Positions 42,490 to 51,510 of a stretch of DNA of 64,000 nucleotides are shown piece by piece (position 1 is the stretch's first letter; each line of letters opens with the position of its first letter). Made by a program: the position numbers and the translations under genes. Origin of the DNA: Streptantibioticus_A sp037034305 (lineage in GTDB: Bacteria; Actinomycetota; Actinomycetes; Streptomycetales; Streptomycetaceae); NCBI GenBank assembly GCA_037034305.1, contig JBAGJY010000011.1, positions 62,001 to 126,000 of the forward strand. The letters are read 5' to 3'. The notes under the pieces were generated by a model. That model did not search any database. It was not told where the DNA came from and was given only the letters and a program-made list of their open reading frames with translations.

Positions 42490-43626
42490 GTGAAGAAGAC
42501 GACGACCCTGCTCGCCGACGGTCGCGAACTGGTCCACTACGACGCCCGCGACGACGTACCGCGCGACGCCGTCGACCAGCGCCCGCTCACGCCCACCACC
42601 ACCGCGTCCGAGATCCGGCACGACCCTCTGCTCGACGAGTGGGTCGCCGTCGCCTCCCACCGGCAGACCCGCACCTACCACCCGCCCGCCGACGCCTGCC
42701 CGCTGTGCCCCTCCCAGGACGGACGGCACAGCGAGATCCCCGCCGCCGACTACGACGTCGTCGTCTTCGAGAACCGCTTCCCCTCGCTGACCGGCGGACC
42801 CGGACCGCTCACCGCCGACGGCCCCGGCGGCCTGCTCGCCCACCGCCCCGGCGCCGGACGCTGCGAGGTGGTCTGCTTCACCGCCGACCACGACGCCTCC
42901 TTCGCCGACCTCACCCCCGAACAAGCCCGCCTCGTCCTCGACGCCTGGACCGACCGCACCGCCGAACTGTCCCAACTCCCCGGTGTCCAGCAGGTGTTCT
43001 GCTTCGAAAACCGCGGCCGCGAGATCGGCGTCACCCTCAGCCACCCGCACGGCCAGATCTACGCCTACCCGTTCACCACCCCCCGCACCGCCCGCATGCT
43101 GCACAACCTTGCCGCCCACCGGCAACGCACCGGCGGCAACCTGTTCGACGACGTACTGGCCGCCGAACGCGCCGACGGCTCCCGGCTGGTACTCACCGGC
43201 GACCACTGGACCGCGTTCGTCCCCCACGCCGCACACTGGCCGTACGAGGTCCACCTCTACCCCAACCGCCGCGTCCCCGACCTGCTCGCCCTGGACGAGG
43301 CCGCCCGCGCCGAGTTCCCCCACCTCTACCTGGAACTGCTGCGCCGCTTCGACCGCATATTCGGCCCCGGCGAACCCCCCACCCCGTACATCTCCGCCTG
43401 GCACCAGGCGCCGACCCAGCACCCCGACCGCCGGGACTTCGCGCTCCACCTCGAGCTCTTCACCATCCGCCGCACTTCCGGCAAGCTGAAGTTCCTGGCC
43501 GGTTCCGAGTCCGGCATGAACGTGTTCATCAACGACGTCCCCCCCGAGACCGCCGCCGCACGGCTGCGGGAGATCGCCACACCGGGACACCACGGCCAGG
43601 GCAAGAAGGCAGGACAACAACAGTGA
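42490..43626 (+). CDS. galT: Galactose-1-phosphate uridylyltransferase
   Basis: This 378-residue Leloir enzyme swaps UMP between UDP-glucose and galactose-1-phosphate. The uridylylated His is in HPHGQ (His185, His187). Zinc-site residues CPLCPS and the C-terminal HLELFTIRRTSGKLKFLAGSE are typical. The GTG start has GGAGGAG upstream. It is the first gene of galTEK, with galE starting in a GTGA overlap. Confidence 0.95.
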   Translation: MKKTTTLLADGRELVHYDARDDVPRDAVDQRPLTPTTTASEIRHDPLLDEWVAVASHRQTRTYHPPADACPLCPSQDGRHSEIPAADYDVVVFENRFPSLTGGPGPLTADGPGGLLAHRPGAGRCEVVCFTADHDASFADLTPEQARLVLDAWTDRTAELSQLPGVQQVFCFENRGREIGVTLSHPHGQIYAYPFTTPRTARMLHNLAAHRQRTGGNLFDDVLAAERADGSRLVLTGDHWTAFVPHAAHWPYEVHLYPNRRVPDLLALDEAARAEFPHLYLELLRRFDRIFGPGEPPTPYISAWHQAPTQHPDRRDFALHLELFTIRRTSGKLKFLAGSESGMNVFINDVPPETAAARLREIATPGHHGQGKKAGQQQ

Positions 43627-44603
43627 CCAGCAGCAAGGTTCTCGTCACCGGCGGAGCGGGCTACATCGGCAGCGTCGTCGCCGCACACCTCATCGACGCC
43701 GGACACCACGTCACCGTCCTCGACGACCTGTCCACCGGACACCGCCAAGCGGTCCCCGAGGCCGCCGACTTCATCGAGGGCCGCGTCCAGGACGCCGCCG
43801 ACGTCCTCGACCCCTCCTACGACGCCGTACTGCACTTCGCCGCCTTCTCCCAGGTCGGCGAGTCCGTCGCACACCCCGAGAAGTACTGGCGCAACAACGT
43901 CGGCGGCAGCCTCGACCTGCTCGACGCCATGCGCCAGGCGCGGGTACGCACCCTCGTCTTCTCCTCCACCGCCGCCACCTACGGCGAACCGGTGCGCATC
44001 CCCATCACCGAGACCGACCCGACCGCCCCCACCAGCCCCTACGGCGCCTCGAAACTCGCCGTCGACCAGATGATCGCCGCCGAATGCGCGGCACACGGCC
44101 TGGCCGCCGTCTCCCTGCGCTACTTCAACGTCGCGGGCGCCCACGGACGCTACGGCGAACGGCACCACCCCGAGTCCCACCTGATCCCGCTGGTACTGCG
44201 CGTCGCCTCCGGCGAACGCGACCACGTCGCCGTCTACGGTGACGACTACCCCACCCCCGACGGCACCTGCGTACGCGACTACATCCACGTCGCCGACCTC
44301 GCCGAAGCCCACCTGCTCGCCCTCGACGCGGCGCTCAGCGGATCAGTCCAGCGCGGCGAGCACCTCATCTGTAACCTCGGCAACGGCAACGGCTTCTCCG
44401 TCCGCGACGTCATCGACACCGTGCGCGAGACCACCGGACACCCCGTCCCCGAAGCCGTCGCGCCCCGCCGGGCGGGCGACCCGGCGGTCCTCGTCGCCTC
44501 GGCCGAACGCGCCCGCACCCGGCTGGGCTGGAAACCGACCCGCACCGACCTCGCCTCGATCGTCCGCGACGCGTGGGAGTTCGCGAAGGAGCACACACCG
44601 TGA
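43623..44603 (+). CDS. galE: UDP-glucose 4-epimerase
   Basis: This 326-residue extended SDR interconverts UDP-galactose and UDP-glucose. GGAGYIGS binds NAD at the N-terminus, SSTAATYG carries the catalytic Ser/Thr, and SPYGASK holds the Tyr/Lys pair. It overlaps both neighbours by GTGA, so galT, galE and galK are translated as a coupled set. Confidence 0.95.
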   Translation: MTSSKVLVTGGAGYIGSVVAAHLIDAGHHVTVLDDLSTGHRQAVPEAADFIEGRVQDAADVLDPSYDAVLHFAAFSQVGESVAHPEKYWRNNVGGSLDLLDAMRQARVRTLVFSSTAATYGEPVRIPITETDPTAPTSPYGASKLAVDQMIAAECAAHGLAAVSLRYFNVAGAHGRYGERHHPESHLIPLVLRVASGERDHVAVYGDDYPTPDGTCVRDYIHVADLAEAHLLALDAALSGSVQRGEHLICNLGNGNGFSVRDVIDTVRETTGHPVPEAVAPRRAGDPAVLVASAERARTRLGWKPTRTDLASIVRDAWEFAKEHTP

Positions 44604-45742
44604 CGCACACCGAGTTCCGCAGGGTGTACCAGAGCGACCCCGAAGGGATCTGGACCGCCCCCGGACGCGTCAACCTCATCGGCGAACACACCGACTACAA
44701 CGACGGCCTGGTGATGCCCTTCGCCCTGCCGCACACCACCACCGCCGCCGTCTCCCGCCGCACCGACGGCCTGCTGCGCCTGCACACCGCCAACGACCCC
44801 ACGGCCCCCGCCGCCGAACTGCGCGTCGCCGACCTCCAGCCGGGCACCGCCAGCGACTGGACCGGCTACCCGGCGGGCGTGGTGTGGGCACTGCGCGGCG
44901 CGGGCCACCAGGTCACCGGCGCCGACATCCACTACGACAGCACCGTCCCGGTCGGCGCGGGCCTGTCCTCCTCCGCCGCACTGGAGATCGTCACCGCACT
45001 CGCCCTGTCCGACCTGTACGAACTCCAACTGCCCGGCTGGCAGTTGGCCCGACTGTGCCAGCGCGCCGAGAACGTGTTCGTCGGCGCCCCCACCGGCATC
45101 ATGGACCAGACCGCCGCCGCCTGCTGCCAGCCAGGACACGCCCTGTACCTGGACACCCGCGACCTGTCGCAGCGGCAGATCCCCTTCGACCTCGCCGCCG
45201 CGGGCCTACGGCTGCTCGTCATCGACACCCGCGTCAAACACGCCCACAGCGACGGCGCCTACGGCGAACGCCGCCGCGGCTGCGAACAGGCCGCAGCCGA
45301 CCTCGACGTGGTGGCGCTGCGCGACATCGAGTACCGGCAACTGGGCGCCGCGCTCGACCGGTTGGCCGACGAGGAGCAGCAACGGCTGGTACGGCACGTC
45401 GTCACCGAGAACCACCGCGTCGAACAGGTCGTCGCCCACCTCGAAGCGGGCGAGATCCGCGCCATCGGCCCGCTGCTGACCGCCGGACACGCCTCACTGC
45501 GCGACGACTTCCGCATCTCCTGCGCCGAGTTGGACCTGGCCGTGGAGACCGCGCTGTCCTGCGGCGCGCTCGGCGCCCGGATGACCGGCGGCGGCTTCGG
45601 CGGCTCGGCCATCGCCCTGGTCGAGGAGGCCGTCGCCGACAAGATCGCGGACGCGGTCACCGCCGCGTTCGCCACCGCTGGACACACCGCGCCACGGGTT
45701 TTCACCGGCGTCCCCAGTGCGGGCGCACACCGCATCGCCTGA
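44600..45742 (+). CDS. galK: Galactokinase
   Basis: This 380-residue GHMP kinase phosphorylates galactose at C1. The signature GRVNLIGEHTDYNDG is near residue 22, the ATP loop VPVGAGLSSSAALE near 117 and GARMTGGGFGGSAI near the end. It is the third gene of the gal operon. Gene order T-E-K is that of Streptomyces gal operons. Confidence 0.95.
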   Translation: MTHTEFRRVYQSDPEGIWTAPGRVNLIGEHTDYNDGLVMPFALPHTTTAAVSRRTDGLLRLHTANDPTAPAAELRVADLQPGTASDWTGYPAGVVWALRGAGHQVTGADIHYDSTVPVGAGLSSSAALEIVTALALSDLYELQLPGWQLARLCQRAENVFVGAPTGIMDQTAAACCQPGHALYLDTRDLSQRQIPFDLAAAGLRLLVIDTRVKHAHSDGAYGERRRGCEQAAADLDVVALRDIEYRQLGAALDRLADEEQQRLVRHVVTENHRVEQVVAHLEAGEIRAIGPLLTAGHASLRDDFRISCAELDLAVETALSCGALGARMTGGGFGGSAIALVEEAVADKIADAVTAAFATAGHTAPRVFTGVPSAGAHRIA

Positions 45743-46253
45743 CGCCACACCCGAACCGCCCACGGTACGGAAGTTGACCTGCGGCCAAGGGGCGTGCGGC
45801 CACCGCCGCACGCCGCGTATCGCGTCACCGGACAAGCGCGCGCCCGCCACATGCGCCCCCGACTGAGGCCGCACGCGCTCCACCACCACGCCGCAACACA
45901 CCCCCGCCGGGCGCCGGGTGGCCGAATGCCACCCATGGGCACGCACGTACGGACGGCCAGGGGCCGCGCACCGACCCCTCAAACGCTCCGCCCCTCACGC
46001 CCCTTCACGCCAAAAGCAACCGTCACCCGTCCGAGTTCGGCATTCCAGCCCCGAATGTCGCTGATTCCCCCTACGCTTTTCGTGGTGCCGGTGGGGGCCG
46101 GTACCGATCAGGGGGGCGAGGCCCGCGGGTACGGCGCCCGCGGCCGGGGTAGGCAGCACCGCACGACGGCGGTCGCGCGGCTGTGGAACGGCGGCCGCGG
46201 CAAAGGTGCCGACCCGCGCCCGTCCGCCACCTGCCAAGGGGGAGAGTGATCGC
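45743..46253. other. Intergenic stretch with a CATTC-N7-GAATG inverted repeat
   Basis: About 510 bases contain no convincing gene. CATTC (46041-46045) and GAATG (46053-46057) form an inverted repeat about 200 bases ahead of the response-regulator gene, so it may be an autoregulatory site. No strong terminator is visible after galK. Confidence 0.4.
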
Positions 46254-47108
46254 GTGGCCCGCATTCGCGTACTGGTCGTCGACGACCACCGCATCTTCGC
46301 CGAGTCGCTCGCCGCCGCGCTCGCGGCCGAACCCGACGTGGACGTCTCCGCCGCGGGCAGCGGCCCGGCCGCCCAACGCTGCCTGGAACGCGCCGCCGCC
46401 GACGGCAGGCGGTACGACGTACTGCTGGTCGACGCCGACCTCGGCAGCGCCAGCCCGGCCAGCGGCGGCCGCCCCACCGCCCCGCCCCACCAGCCCGGCA
46501 GGCCACCCGCACCCCAGGTCCCCGTACAACGCGGCCCGGAACCCCGCGACCAGCGGCCCGAGCCACCCCGCGGCACTCCGCCCACCAGCGGCGACGCCCA
46601 CGACGGCATAGCGCTCGTCGAGAAGGTCCGCGCCCACCACCCCGGCACCCGCACCGTCGTCCTCGCCGGACACGACGACCCCCGCCGAGCCGCCCGCGCC
46701 CTGCAGGCAGGCGCCTGCGGCTGGGTCGCCAAGGACAGCTCCCTGTCCCGCCTGCTGGCCGTGGTCCGCGGCGTCCTGCGCGACGAGACCCACCTGCCAC
46801 CCGCACTGCTCACCGGCGTCCTACGCGAACTGACCACCGCCCGCCGCCACCGCACCGAAAGCGAACGGCTCGTGGAGTCCCTCACCCCGCGCGAACAGGA
46901 AGTACTGCGCTGCATGGTCGCCGGACTAGGCCGCAAGGCCGTCGCCGAACGCCTCTACCTCTCCCCGCACACCGTCCGCACCCACATGCAGAACGTGCTG
47001 GGAAAACTCGGCGTCCACTCGACCCTGGCCGCCGTCGCCCTCGCCCGACGCGCCGGAGTCGGCCCCGCCGACCTCGCCGTACCCGCGGGCAGCGGCAAAA
47101 CCGCCTAG
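46254..47108 (+). CDS. LuxR-type response regulator with a proline-rich insertion in the receiver
   Basis: This 284-residue protein has a receiver with VVDDHRIF and phospho-acceptor Asp60 in LLVDADLG. The conserved Lys is in GWVAKDSS. A NarL/LuxR HTH follows (about 205-265, LTPREQEVLRCMVAGLGRKA, TVRTHMQNVLGKLGV). Between beta3 and the next helix it carries about 48 extra residues rich in Pro, Gly and Gln (about 64-111), much longer than normal for this loop. The GTG start follows GGGGGAGAG. No kinase is next to it. The function is unknown. Confidence 0.87.
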   Translation: MARIRVLVVDDHRIFAESLAAALAAEPDVDVSAAGSGPAAQRCLERAAADGRRYDVLLVDADLGSASPASGGRPTAPPHQPGRPPAPQVPVQRGPEPRDQRPEPPRGTPPTSGDAHDGIALVEKVRAHHPGTRTVVLAGHDDPRRAARALQAGACGWVAKDSSLSRLLAVVRGVLRDETHLPPALLTGVLRELTTARRHRTESERLVESLTPREQEVLRCMVAGLGRKAVAERLYLSPHTVRTHMQNVLGKLGVHSTLAAVALARRAGVGPADLAVPAGSGKTA

Positions 47109-47164
47109 ACCACACCGAACCAGTCGGCAGCACCGAAAAGCGGTCGCTTAACCGAAAGCCGGTG

Positions 47165-47662
47165 TCAGCTGGGGAAGTTGTCGAACGGCGCCGTCAACCG
47201 CCGCAGCAGCCCCGCCAGTTCGGCACGCTGTTGCGGCGACAACTCACCCAGGATCGCCCGCTCCTGCGCCAACAGCGCGGCCAACGCCTCATCCGCCTGA
47301 TCCTGGCCCTCGACCGTCAGCCGCACCAGCACCCCACGCCGGTCACTGGGGTCCGGCAACCGCTCCACCAGGCCCTTCTTGGCCAACCGGTCGATGCGAT
47401 TGGTCATCGTCCCCGACGTCACCAACGTCTGGGTGAGCAACTGCCCAGGCGACAACTGATACGGCGCCCCCGCCCGGCGCAGCGAGGTCAGCACGTCGAA
47501 CTCCCACGGCTCCAGGCCGTGCTCCGCGAACGCCAGCCGCCGCGCCCGGTCCAGATGCCGCGCCAGCCGACTCACCCGGCTGAGCACCTCCAGCGGTTCC
47601 ACGTCGAGGTCCGGGCGCTCGCGACGCCACGCAGCCACCAGCCGATCGACCTCGTCCTCCAT
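47165..47662 (-). CDS. tamR: MarR-family regulator TamR
   Basis: This 165-residue winged-helix repressor is divergent from the trans-aconitate methyltransferase gene. In S. coelicolor the corresponding TamR represses tam and responds to citrate-cycle metabolites (citrate, trans-aconitate and related) under oxidative stress. The MarR fold is clear: FAEHGLEPWEFDVLTSLRRA, then LVTSGTMTNRIDRLAKKGLV and DRRGVLVRLT in the wing. The start is the ATG of MEDEVDRL. No ribosome site is seen, so a leaderless transcript is possible. The operator lies 34 bases upstream. Confidence 0.88.
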   Translation of the reverse strand: MEDEVDRLVAAWRRERPDLDVEPLEVLSRVSRLARHLDRARRLAFAEHGLEPWEFDVLTSLRRAGAPYQLSPGQLLTQTLVTSGTMTNRIDRLAKKGLVERLPDPSDRRGVLVRLTVEGQDQADEALAALLAQERAILGELSPQQRAELAGLLRRLTAPFDNFPS

Positions 47663-47695
47663 ACCGATCAGTGTAGTGGTTGTGTCGACATGAAG

Positions 47696-47713
47696 TCTCT
47701 TGATGTCAAGAGA
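47696..47713. promoter_or_regulatory. MarR/TamR operator TCTCTTGA-TG-TCAAGAGA
   Basis: This 18-bp inverted repeat with perfect 8-base arms lies midway between divergent tamR and tam. The core CTTGA..TCAAG is the usual MarR-family recognition pattern. Binding would repress both genes. Confidence 0.82.
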
Positions 47714-47803
47714 ATAGAAAACGGGCCACCTGGGCAATGTCGGCCACGAGAGACCCCCTGCGTCTCCCGCACACGACAAGCACATCTCCAAAGGGGACTC
47801 GCC

Positions 47804-48613
47804 ATGCACCAGGCGACCTGGGATCCACAGCAGTACCTCCACCACGCCGGACACCGCACCCGGCCCTTCCACGACCTCCTCAACCGCATCCCCGAACTCC
47901 CCCACAACCCCGCCCACATCGCCGACCTCGGCTGCGGCCCCGGCAACGTCACCGCCATCCTCGCCAACCGCTGGCCCACCGCCCACATCACCGGCCTCGA
48001 CAGCTCACCCCAAATGCTCCAAGCCGCCCAGGAACACGCCGGACCCACCCCCGGCGGCGGCAGCCTCCACTTCCGCCCCGCCGACGCCGCCACCTGGACC
48101 CCCGACCGGACCTACGACCTCATCGTCTCCAACGCCGCACTCCAATGGGTCCCCAACCACCCCGACATGATCCCCACCTGGATCCAGGCCCTCGCCCCCG
48201 GCGGCACCCTCGCACTCCAAGTACCCGGCAACTTCACCTCACCCAGCCACGCCCTCCTCGCAGAACTCTGCGAAGCCCCCCAATGGCGCCACAAACTCGC
48301 CGGACACGGCCGCGACTACGTACACATCCTCGAACCCGCCGGATACCTCGAACTCCTCGACACCCTCGACTGCACCGTCGACGCCTGGGAAACCACCTAC
48401 GTACCACTACTCACCGGCGAAGACCCCGTACTTGAATGGACCAAGGGCACCGCCCTACGCCCCATCCTCACCGCACTCGCCGACGACCCCACCACCCGCG
48501 ACGAATTCATCGCCCAATACCGCGACCTACTCCGCAAGGCATACCCCACAGGACCACGCGGCACCGCCTTCCCCTTCCGACGCATCTTCGCCGTCGCCAC
48601 CAGGAAAAGCTGA
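47804..48613 (+). CDS. tam: Trans-aconitate 2-methyltransferase
   Basis: This 269-residue SAM methyltransferase esterifies trans-aconitate, the spontaneous isomer of cis-aconitate that inhibits aconitase, and so protects the citrate cycle. The SAM loop IADLGCGPGNVTAIL is near residue 41, with LDSSPQML and IVSNAALQWVPNHPDMIP further on. AAGGGGA precedes the ATG. The coding strand is unusually C-rich even for Streptomyces. Confidence 0.92.
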   Translation: MHQATWDPQQYLHHAGHRTRPFHDLLNRIPELPHNPAHIADLGCGPGNVTAILANRWPTAHITGLDSSPQMLQAAQEHAGPTPGGGSLHFRPADAATWTPDRTYDLIVSNAALQWVPNHPDMIPTWIQALAPGGTLALQVPGNFTSPSHALLAELCEAPQWRHKLAGHGRDYVHILEPAGYLELLDTLDCTVDAWETTYVPLLTGEDPVLEWTKGTALRPILTALADDPTTRDEFIAQYRDLLRKAYPTGPRGTAFPFRRIFAVATRKS

Positions 48614-48652
48614 ACCCATACCCCCGCCTGGAGCCCACCCACACGGCACCAA

Positions 48653-49354
48653 CTACGACTTACGGTGACCAATCAACCGCGGCCTGGGCTCCAGGCCCGA
48701 CAACCCGTTCCACGCCAGATTCACCAGATGCGCCGCCACCTCAGCCTTCTTCGGCCGCCGCACATCCAGCCACCACTGCCCCGTCAACGCCACCATCCCC
48801 ACCAACGCCTGCGCATACATCGGCGCCAGCTTCGAATCAAAACCCCGCTGCTTGAACTCCAACCCCAAAATATCCTCGACCTGCGTCGCGATATCACTGA
48901 TCAACGAAGCAAACGTACCCGTCGACTGCGCCACCGGAGAATCCCGCACCAAAATACGGAAACCGTCAGTCGACCGCTCGATGTAATCAAGCAACGCAAA
49001 CGCCGCCTGCTCCAGCAACTCCCGCGGATGCCCACCCGTCAACGCACTCGTCACCATGTCGAGCAAAACCCGCATCTCGCGGTCCACCACAACCGCGTAC
49101 AAGCCTTCCTTACCACCGAAATGCTCGTACACCACCGGCTTCGAGACCCCCGCCTGATGCGCGATCTCCTCCACCGACGTGCCCTCGAAACCACGCTCCG
49201 CGAACAACGCCCGACCAATGTCCAAAAGCTGCTCGCGCCGCTCCGCCCCCGTCATCCGCACCCGACGACCCCGCCGAGCCGACCCCGCCGCCGACCTACC
49301 CGCGACCTTGACCTCGCCACCAGTGCTGCTATCGCTCCCCACAGCACTCATCAT
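48653..49354 (-). CDS. TetR-family regulator of the desaturase operon
   Basis: This 233-residue protein has a TetR HTH after a basic leader (RREQLLDIGRALFAERGFEG, then VEEIAHQAGVSKPVVYEHFG). A C-terminal helical ligand domain follows (about 95-220). Its start overlaps the desaturase stop (ATGA), so the regulator is made with its target, a simple feedback loop. By analogy with DesT-type regulators it may sense acyl-CoA saturation; that is inference. Candidate operators precede the desaturase gene. Confidence 0.9.
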   Translation of the reverse strand: MMSAVGSDSSTGGEVKVAGRSAAGSARRGRRVRMTGAERREQLLDIGRALFAERGFEGTSVEEIAHQAGVSKPVVYEHFGGKEGLYAVVVDREMRVLLDMVTSALTGGHPRELLEQAAFALLDYIERSTDGFRILVRDSPVAQSTGTFASLISDIATQVEDILGLEFKQRGFDSKLAPMYAQALVGMVALTGQWWLDVRRPKKAEVAAHLVNLAWNGLSGLEPRPRLIGHRKS

Positions 49355-50334
49355 GCCGCCTTGGCAACCTCACCCCTACGCCGGGCAGCGATCCGCTCAG
49401 CATCCGGCCACCGCACATCCGACGCCCAACCCAACCGCTCGAACCACCGAATCAACCGCGCACTCGAATCAACCTGCCCCCGCAACACCCCATGCCGCGC
49501 ACACGTCGGATCCGCGTGATGCAGGTTGTGCCACGACTCACCACACGACAACACCGCCAACCACCACACGTTCCCCGACCGGTCCCGCGACTTGAACGGC
49601 CGCTTCCCCACCGCATGACAGATCGAGTTGATCGACCACGTCACATGGTGCAACAACGCCACCCGCACCAACGAACCCCAGAAGAACGCCGTGAACGCCC
49701 CCCACCACGACCACGTCACCAATCCACCGACCAACGGCGGAAACAGCAGCGAAGCCGTCGTCCACCACACGAACTGCCGGGAAATCGCGCGAATCACCGG
49801 ATCCTTGATCAGGTCCGGAGCGTACTTGTGCTGCGGCGTCTGCTCCTCATCGAACATCCACCCCATGTGCGCCCACCACAGCCCCTTCAACAGAGCCGGC
49901 ACCGTCTCCCCATAACGCCACGGCGAATGCGGATCACCCTCAGCGTCCGAGAACTTGTGATGCCGACGATGGTCCGCCACCCACCGCACGACCGGCCCCT
50001 CCACCGCCAACGACCCCGCCACCGCCAACGCGATCCGCAACGGCCGGTTCGCCTTGAACGAACCATGCGTGAAGTACCGATGGAAACCCACCGTGATGCC
50101 ATGGCAACCGAGGAAGTACATCCCCACCATCAGACCCAGATCCAGCCAGCTCATCCCCCAACCCCACGCGAAGGGGATCGCCGCCAGCAACGCCACGAAC
50201 GGCACGCCGATGAACAGCCCCAGCGTGACCTGCTCGACCGACCCCTTGCTGTCGCCACCCAACGTGGCAAGCGGCAACTTCTCGTCAGGCCCGGGCTCCC
50301 GGGACTCGGTGATCACGTCCGACTGTGTGGTCAT
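49351..50334 (-). CDS. Acyl-CoA (delta-9 type) fatty acid desaturase
   Basis: This 327-residue membrane di-iron enzyme puts a double bond into acyl chains. The three His boxes are GFHRYFTH, HRRHHKF and WHNLHHADP, in the stearoyl-CoA desaturase spacing, with hydrophobic segments around them (GLFIGVPFVALLAAIPFAWG). The start is the ATG after GAGGGAC. The tetR gene follows in an ATGA overlap. It adjusts membrane fluidity; most Streptomyces membranes rely on branched chains, so this is an extra adjustable route. Confidence 0.93.
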   Translation of the reverse strand: MTTQSDVITESREPGPDEKLPLATLGGDSKGSVEQVTLGLFIGVPFVALLAAIPFAWGWGMSWLDLGLMVGMYFLGCHGITVGFHRYFTHGSFKANRPLRIALAVAGSLAVEGPVVRWVADHRRHHKFSDAEGDPHSPWRYGETVPALLKGLWWAHMGWMFDEEQTPQHKYAPDLIKDPVIRAISRQFVWWTTASLLFPPLVGGLVTWSWWGAFTAFFWGSLVRVALLHHVTWSINSICHAVGKRPFKSRDRSGNVWWLAVLSCGESWHNLHHADPTCARHGVLRGQVDSSARLIRWFERLGWASDVRWPDAERIAARRRGEVAKAA

Positions 50335-50369
50335 GTATGTCCCTCGGGGGTGGGAGACGAATACGGAGC

Positions 50370-50398
50370 TACGGAACCGTAACCTACGGCAACGTAAG
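50370..50398. promoter_or_regulatory. Tandem operator-like repeats upstream of the desaturase
   Basis: CTACGGAACCGTAAC (50370-50384) and CTACGGCAACGTAAG (50384-50398) are direct repeats sharing 12 of 15 bases. CCGTA-ACC-TACGG at 50377-50389 is a perfect inverted repeat across their junction. They sit about 40 bases ahead of the desaturase start, a good place for TetR repression. Confidence 0.6.
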
Positions 50399-50606
50399 TA
50401 TGGCAGGGGTACGCCGCACGGACACAGAACGCACACCCGGCCACCGGAGGAATCTGCCCGCCGCGCATGGACTCCAAGGGTCCGTTCGCAAGAACTTCCC
50501 GGGAACCGAACGTGTGGGTCACGGCCGAGTGGGGGAAAACGCTCGATCGGGTGATCGATATTCGAACTCCTTGGATCGGCGCCGGGTTCGAATACATGCT
50601 CGGTTC

Positions 50607-51296
50607 ATGACCGCTGCAAAGTACGAACTGCAGGCGCGGGCAAGGGAGTTGCGGCTCGCGGGAAAGGCGTACGACGAGATCGTTGAGGAGCTGGGGGTGT
50701 CGAAGAGCTCGGTGTCGTTGTGGGTGCGGGATCTGTCGAAGCCGCCGCGCCGGGCGGAGATCCTGGCGCATGTGAGGCGCATGTCTGAGGCGCGGTGGGA
50801 GTCGTATCGCGAGGAGCGGGCGCGCCTTCGGGAACGGGCCAAGGTGGCCGCCGCAGCCGAGATCGGACGTCTCACGGACCGGGAGCTGTTTCTGGTCGGT
50901 GTGGGCCTGTACTGGTCGGAGGGCTCGAAGGCCAAGCCTCACCGGCCGCAGCAAAGGGCGGTCTTCGTCAACAGCGACCCGGGGATGATCCAGGTCCACC
51001 TGGCATGGCTCGCCCTGCTGGGGGTCGACAAGGGGCGTCTGCGCTTCTCGGTGATGATCCACGAATCGGCGGATGTGGAGGGCGTGGAGCGCTACTGGCG
51101 CGAAGTCACCGGTGCCGGGGCGGCGAACTTCGGGAAGACCACGCTCAAGAAGCACAACCCGAAGACGGTCCGGCAGAACGTGGGCGCCAGCTACCGGGGG
51201 TGCCTGACTGTCCGAGTTCTCGACAGCGCTGATCTGTACGGTCGCATCGAGGGCTGGTGGTGCGGCATAGTGTTGGGAGCCAAGTCGGCACCCTGA
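50607..51296 (+). CDS. HTH-containing hypothetical protein next to tRNA-Gln
   Basis: This 229-residue protein has an N-terminal resolvase/Hin-like HTH (ARELRLAGKAYDEIVEELGV, then SKSSVSLWVRDL). A second domain has GLYWSEGSKAKPHRPQQRAV, FVNSDPGMIQVHLAWL and SVMIHESADVEGVERYW, a pattern shared by a widespread uncharacterised actinobacterial family. Repeated beta-alpha units with acidic ends recall LAGLIDADG-type DNA-binding folds, though no catalytic pair is certain. The plus strand here is strongly G-rich compared with the DNA to the left. It ends 30 bases before tRNA-Gln, so it may have entered at that tRNA. Confidence 0.65.
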   Translation: MTAAKYELQARARELRLAGKAYDEIVEELGVSKSSVSLWVRDLSKPPRRAEILAHVRRMSEARWESYREERARLRERAKVAAAAEIGRLTDRELFLVGVGLYWSEGSKAKPHRPQQRAVFVNSDPGMIQVHLAWLALLGVDKGRLRFSVMIHESADVEGVERYWREVTGAGAANFGKTTLKKHNPKTVRQNVGASYRGCLTVRVLDSADLYGRIEGWWCGIVLGAKSAP

Positions 51297-51325
51297 CCGG
51301 ATGTCCGATTTGGAGTGATTTACCA

Positions 51326-51397
51326 TCCCCTGTGGTGTAATTGGCAACACTGTCGGTTTTGGTCCGACCATTCCAGGTTCGAGTCCTGGCGGGGGAG
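51326..51397 (+). tRNA. tRNA-Gln (anticodon UUG)
   Basis: The cloverleaf is complete: acceptor TCCCCTG/CGGGGGA (one T-G wobble), a D arm around GTGTAATTGGCAAC, and anticodon stem GTCGG/CCGAC with loop TTTTGGT giving anticodon TTG. The T arm is CCAGG-TTCGAGT-CCTGG, with discriminator G. CCA is not encoded (CTC follows). Confidence 0.93.
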
Positions 51398-51407
51398 CTC
51401 AAAGTTC

Positions 51408-51444
51408 GAATGCGGGTCCCGACCTCCGGTCGGGACCCGCATTC
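51408..51444 (+). terminator. Terminator after tRNA-Gln
   Basis: GAATGCGGGTCCCGAC (51408-51423) pairs perfectly over 16 bp with GTCGGGACCCGCATTC (51429-51444) around CTCCG. It separates the tRNA from glmU. Confidence 0.85.
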
Positions 51445-51510
51445 GTGTCCACCCCTCTACCCCTCGGTATCCTGCGGATGTCCACCCCCCAAACGCCGAG
51501 GAGCCACCCC

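Noticed and set aside
50575..50600. tRNA T-loop-like GGTTCGAATAC before the HTH gene
   Set aside because: The flanking bases do not pair into a T stem, and no acceptor or anticodon arm is found. It is coincidental.
50300..50700. A replication origin at the strand-bias switch
   Set aside because: No cluster of DnaA-box-like TTGTCCACA sequences or dnaA/dnaN genes is present. Only the composition change is reported.
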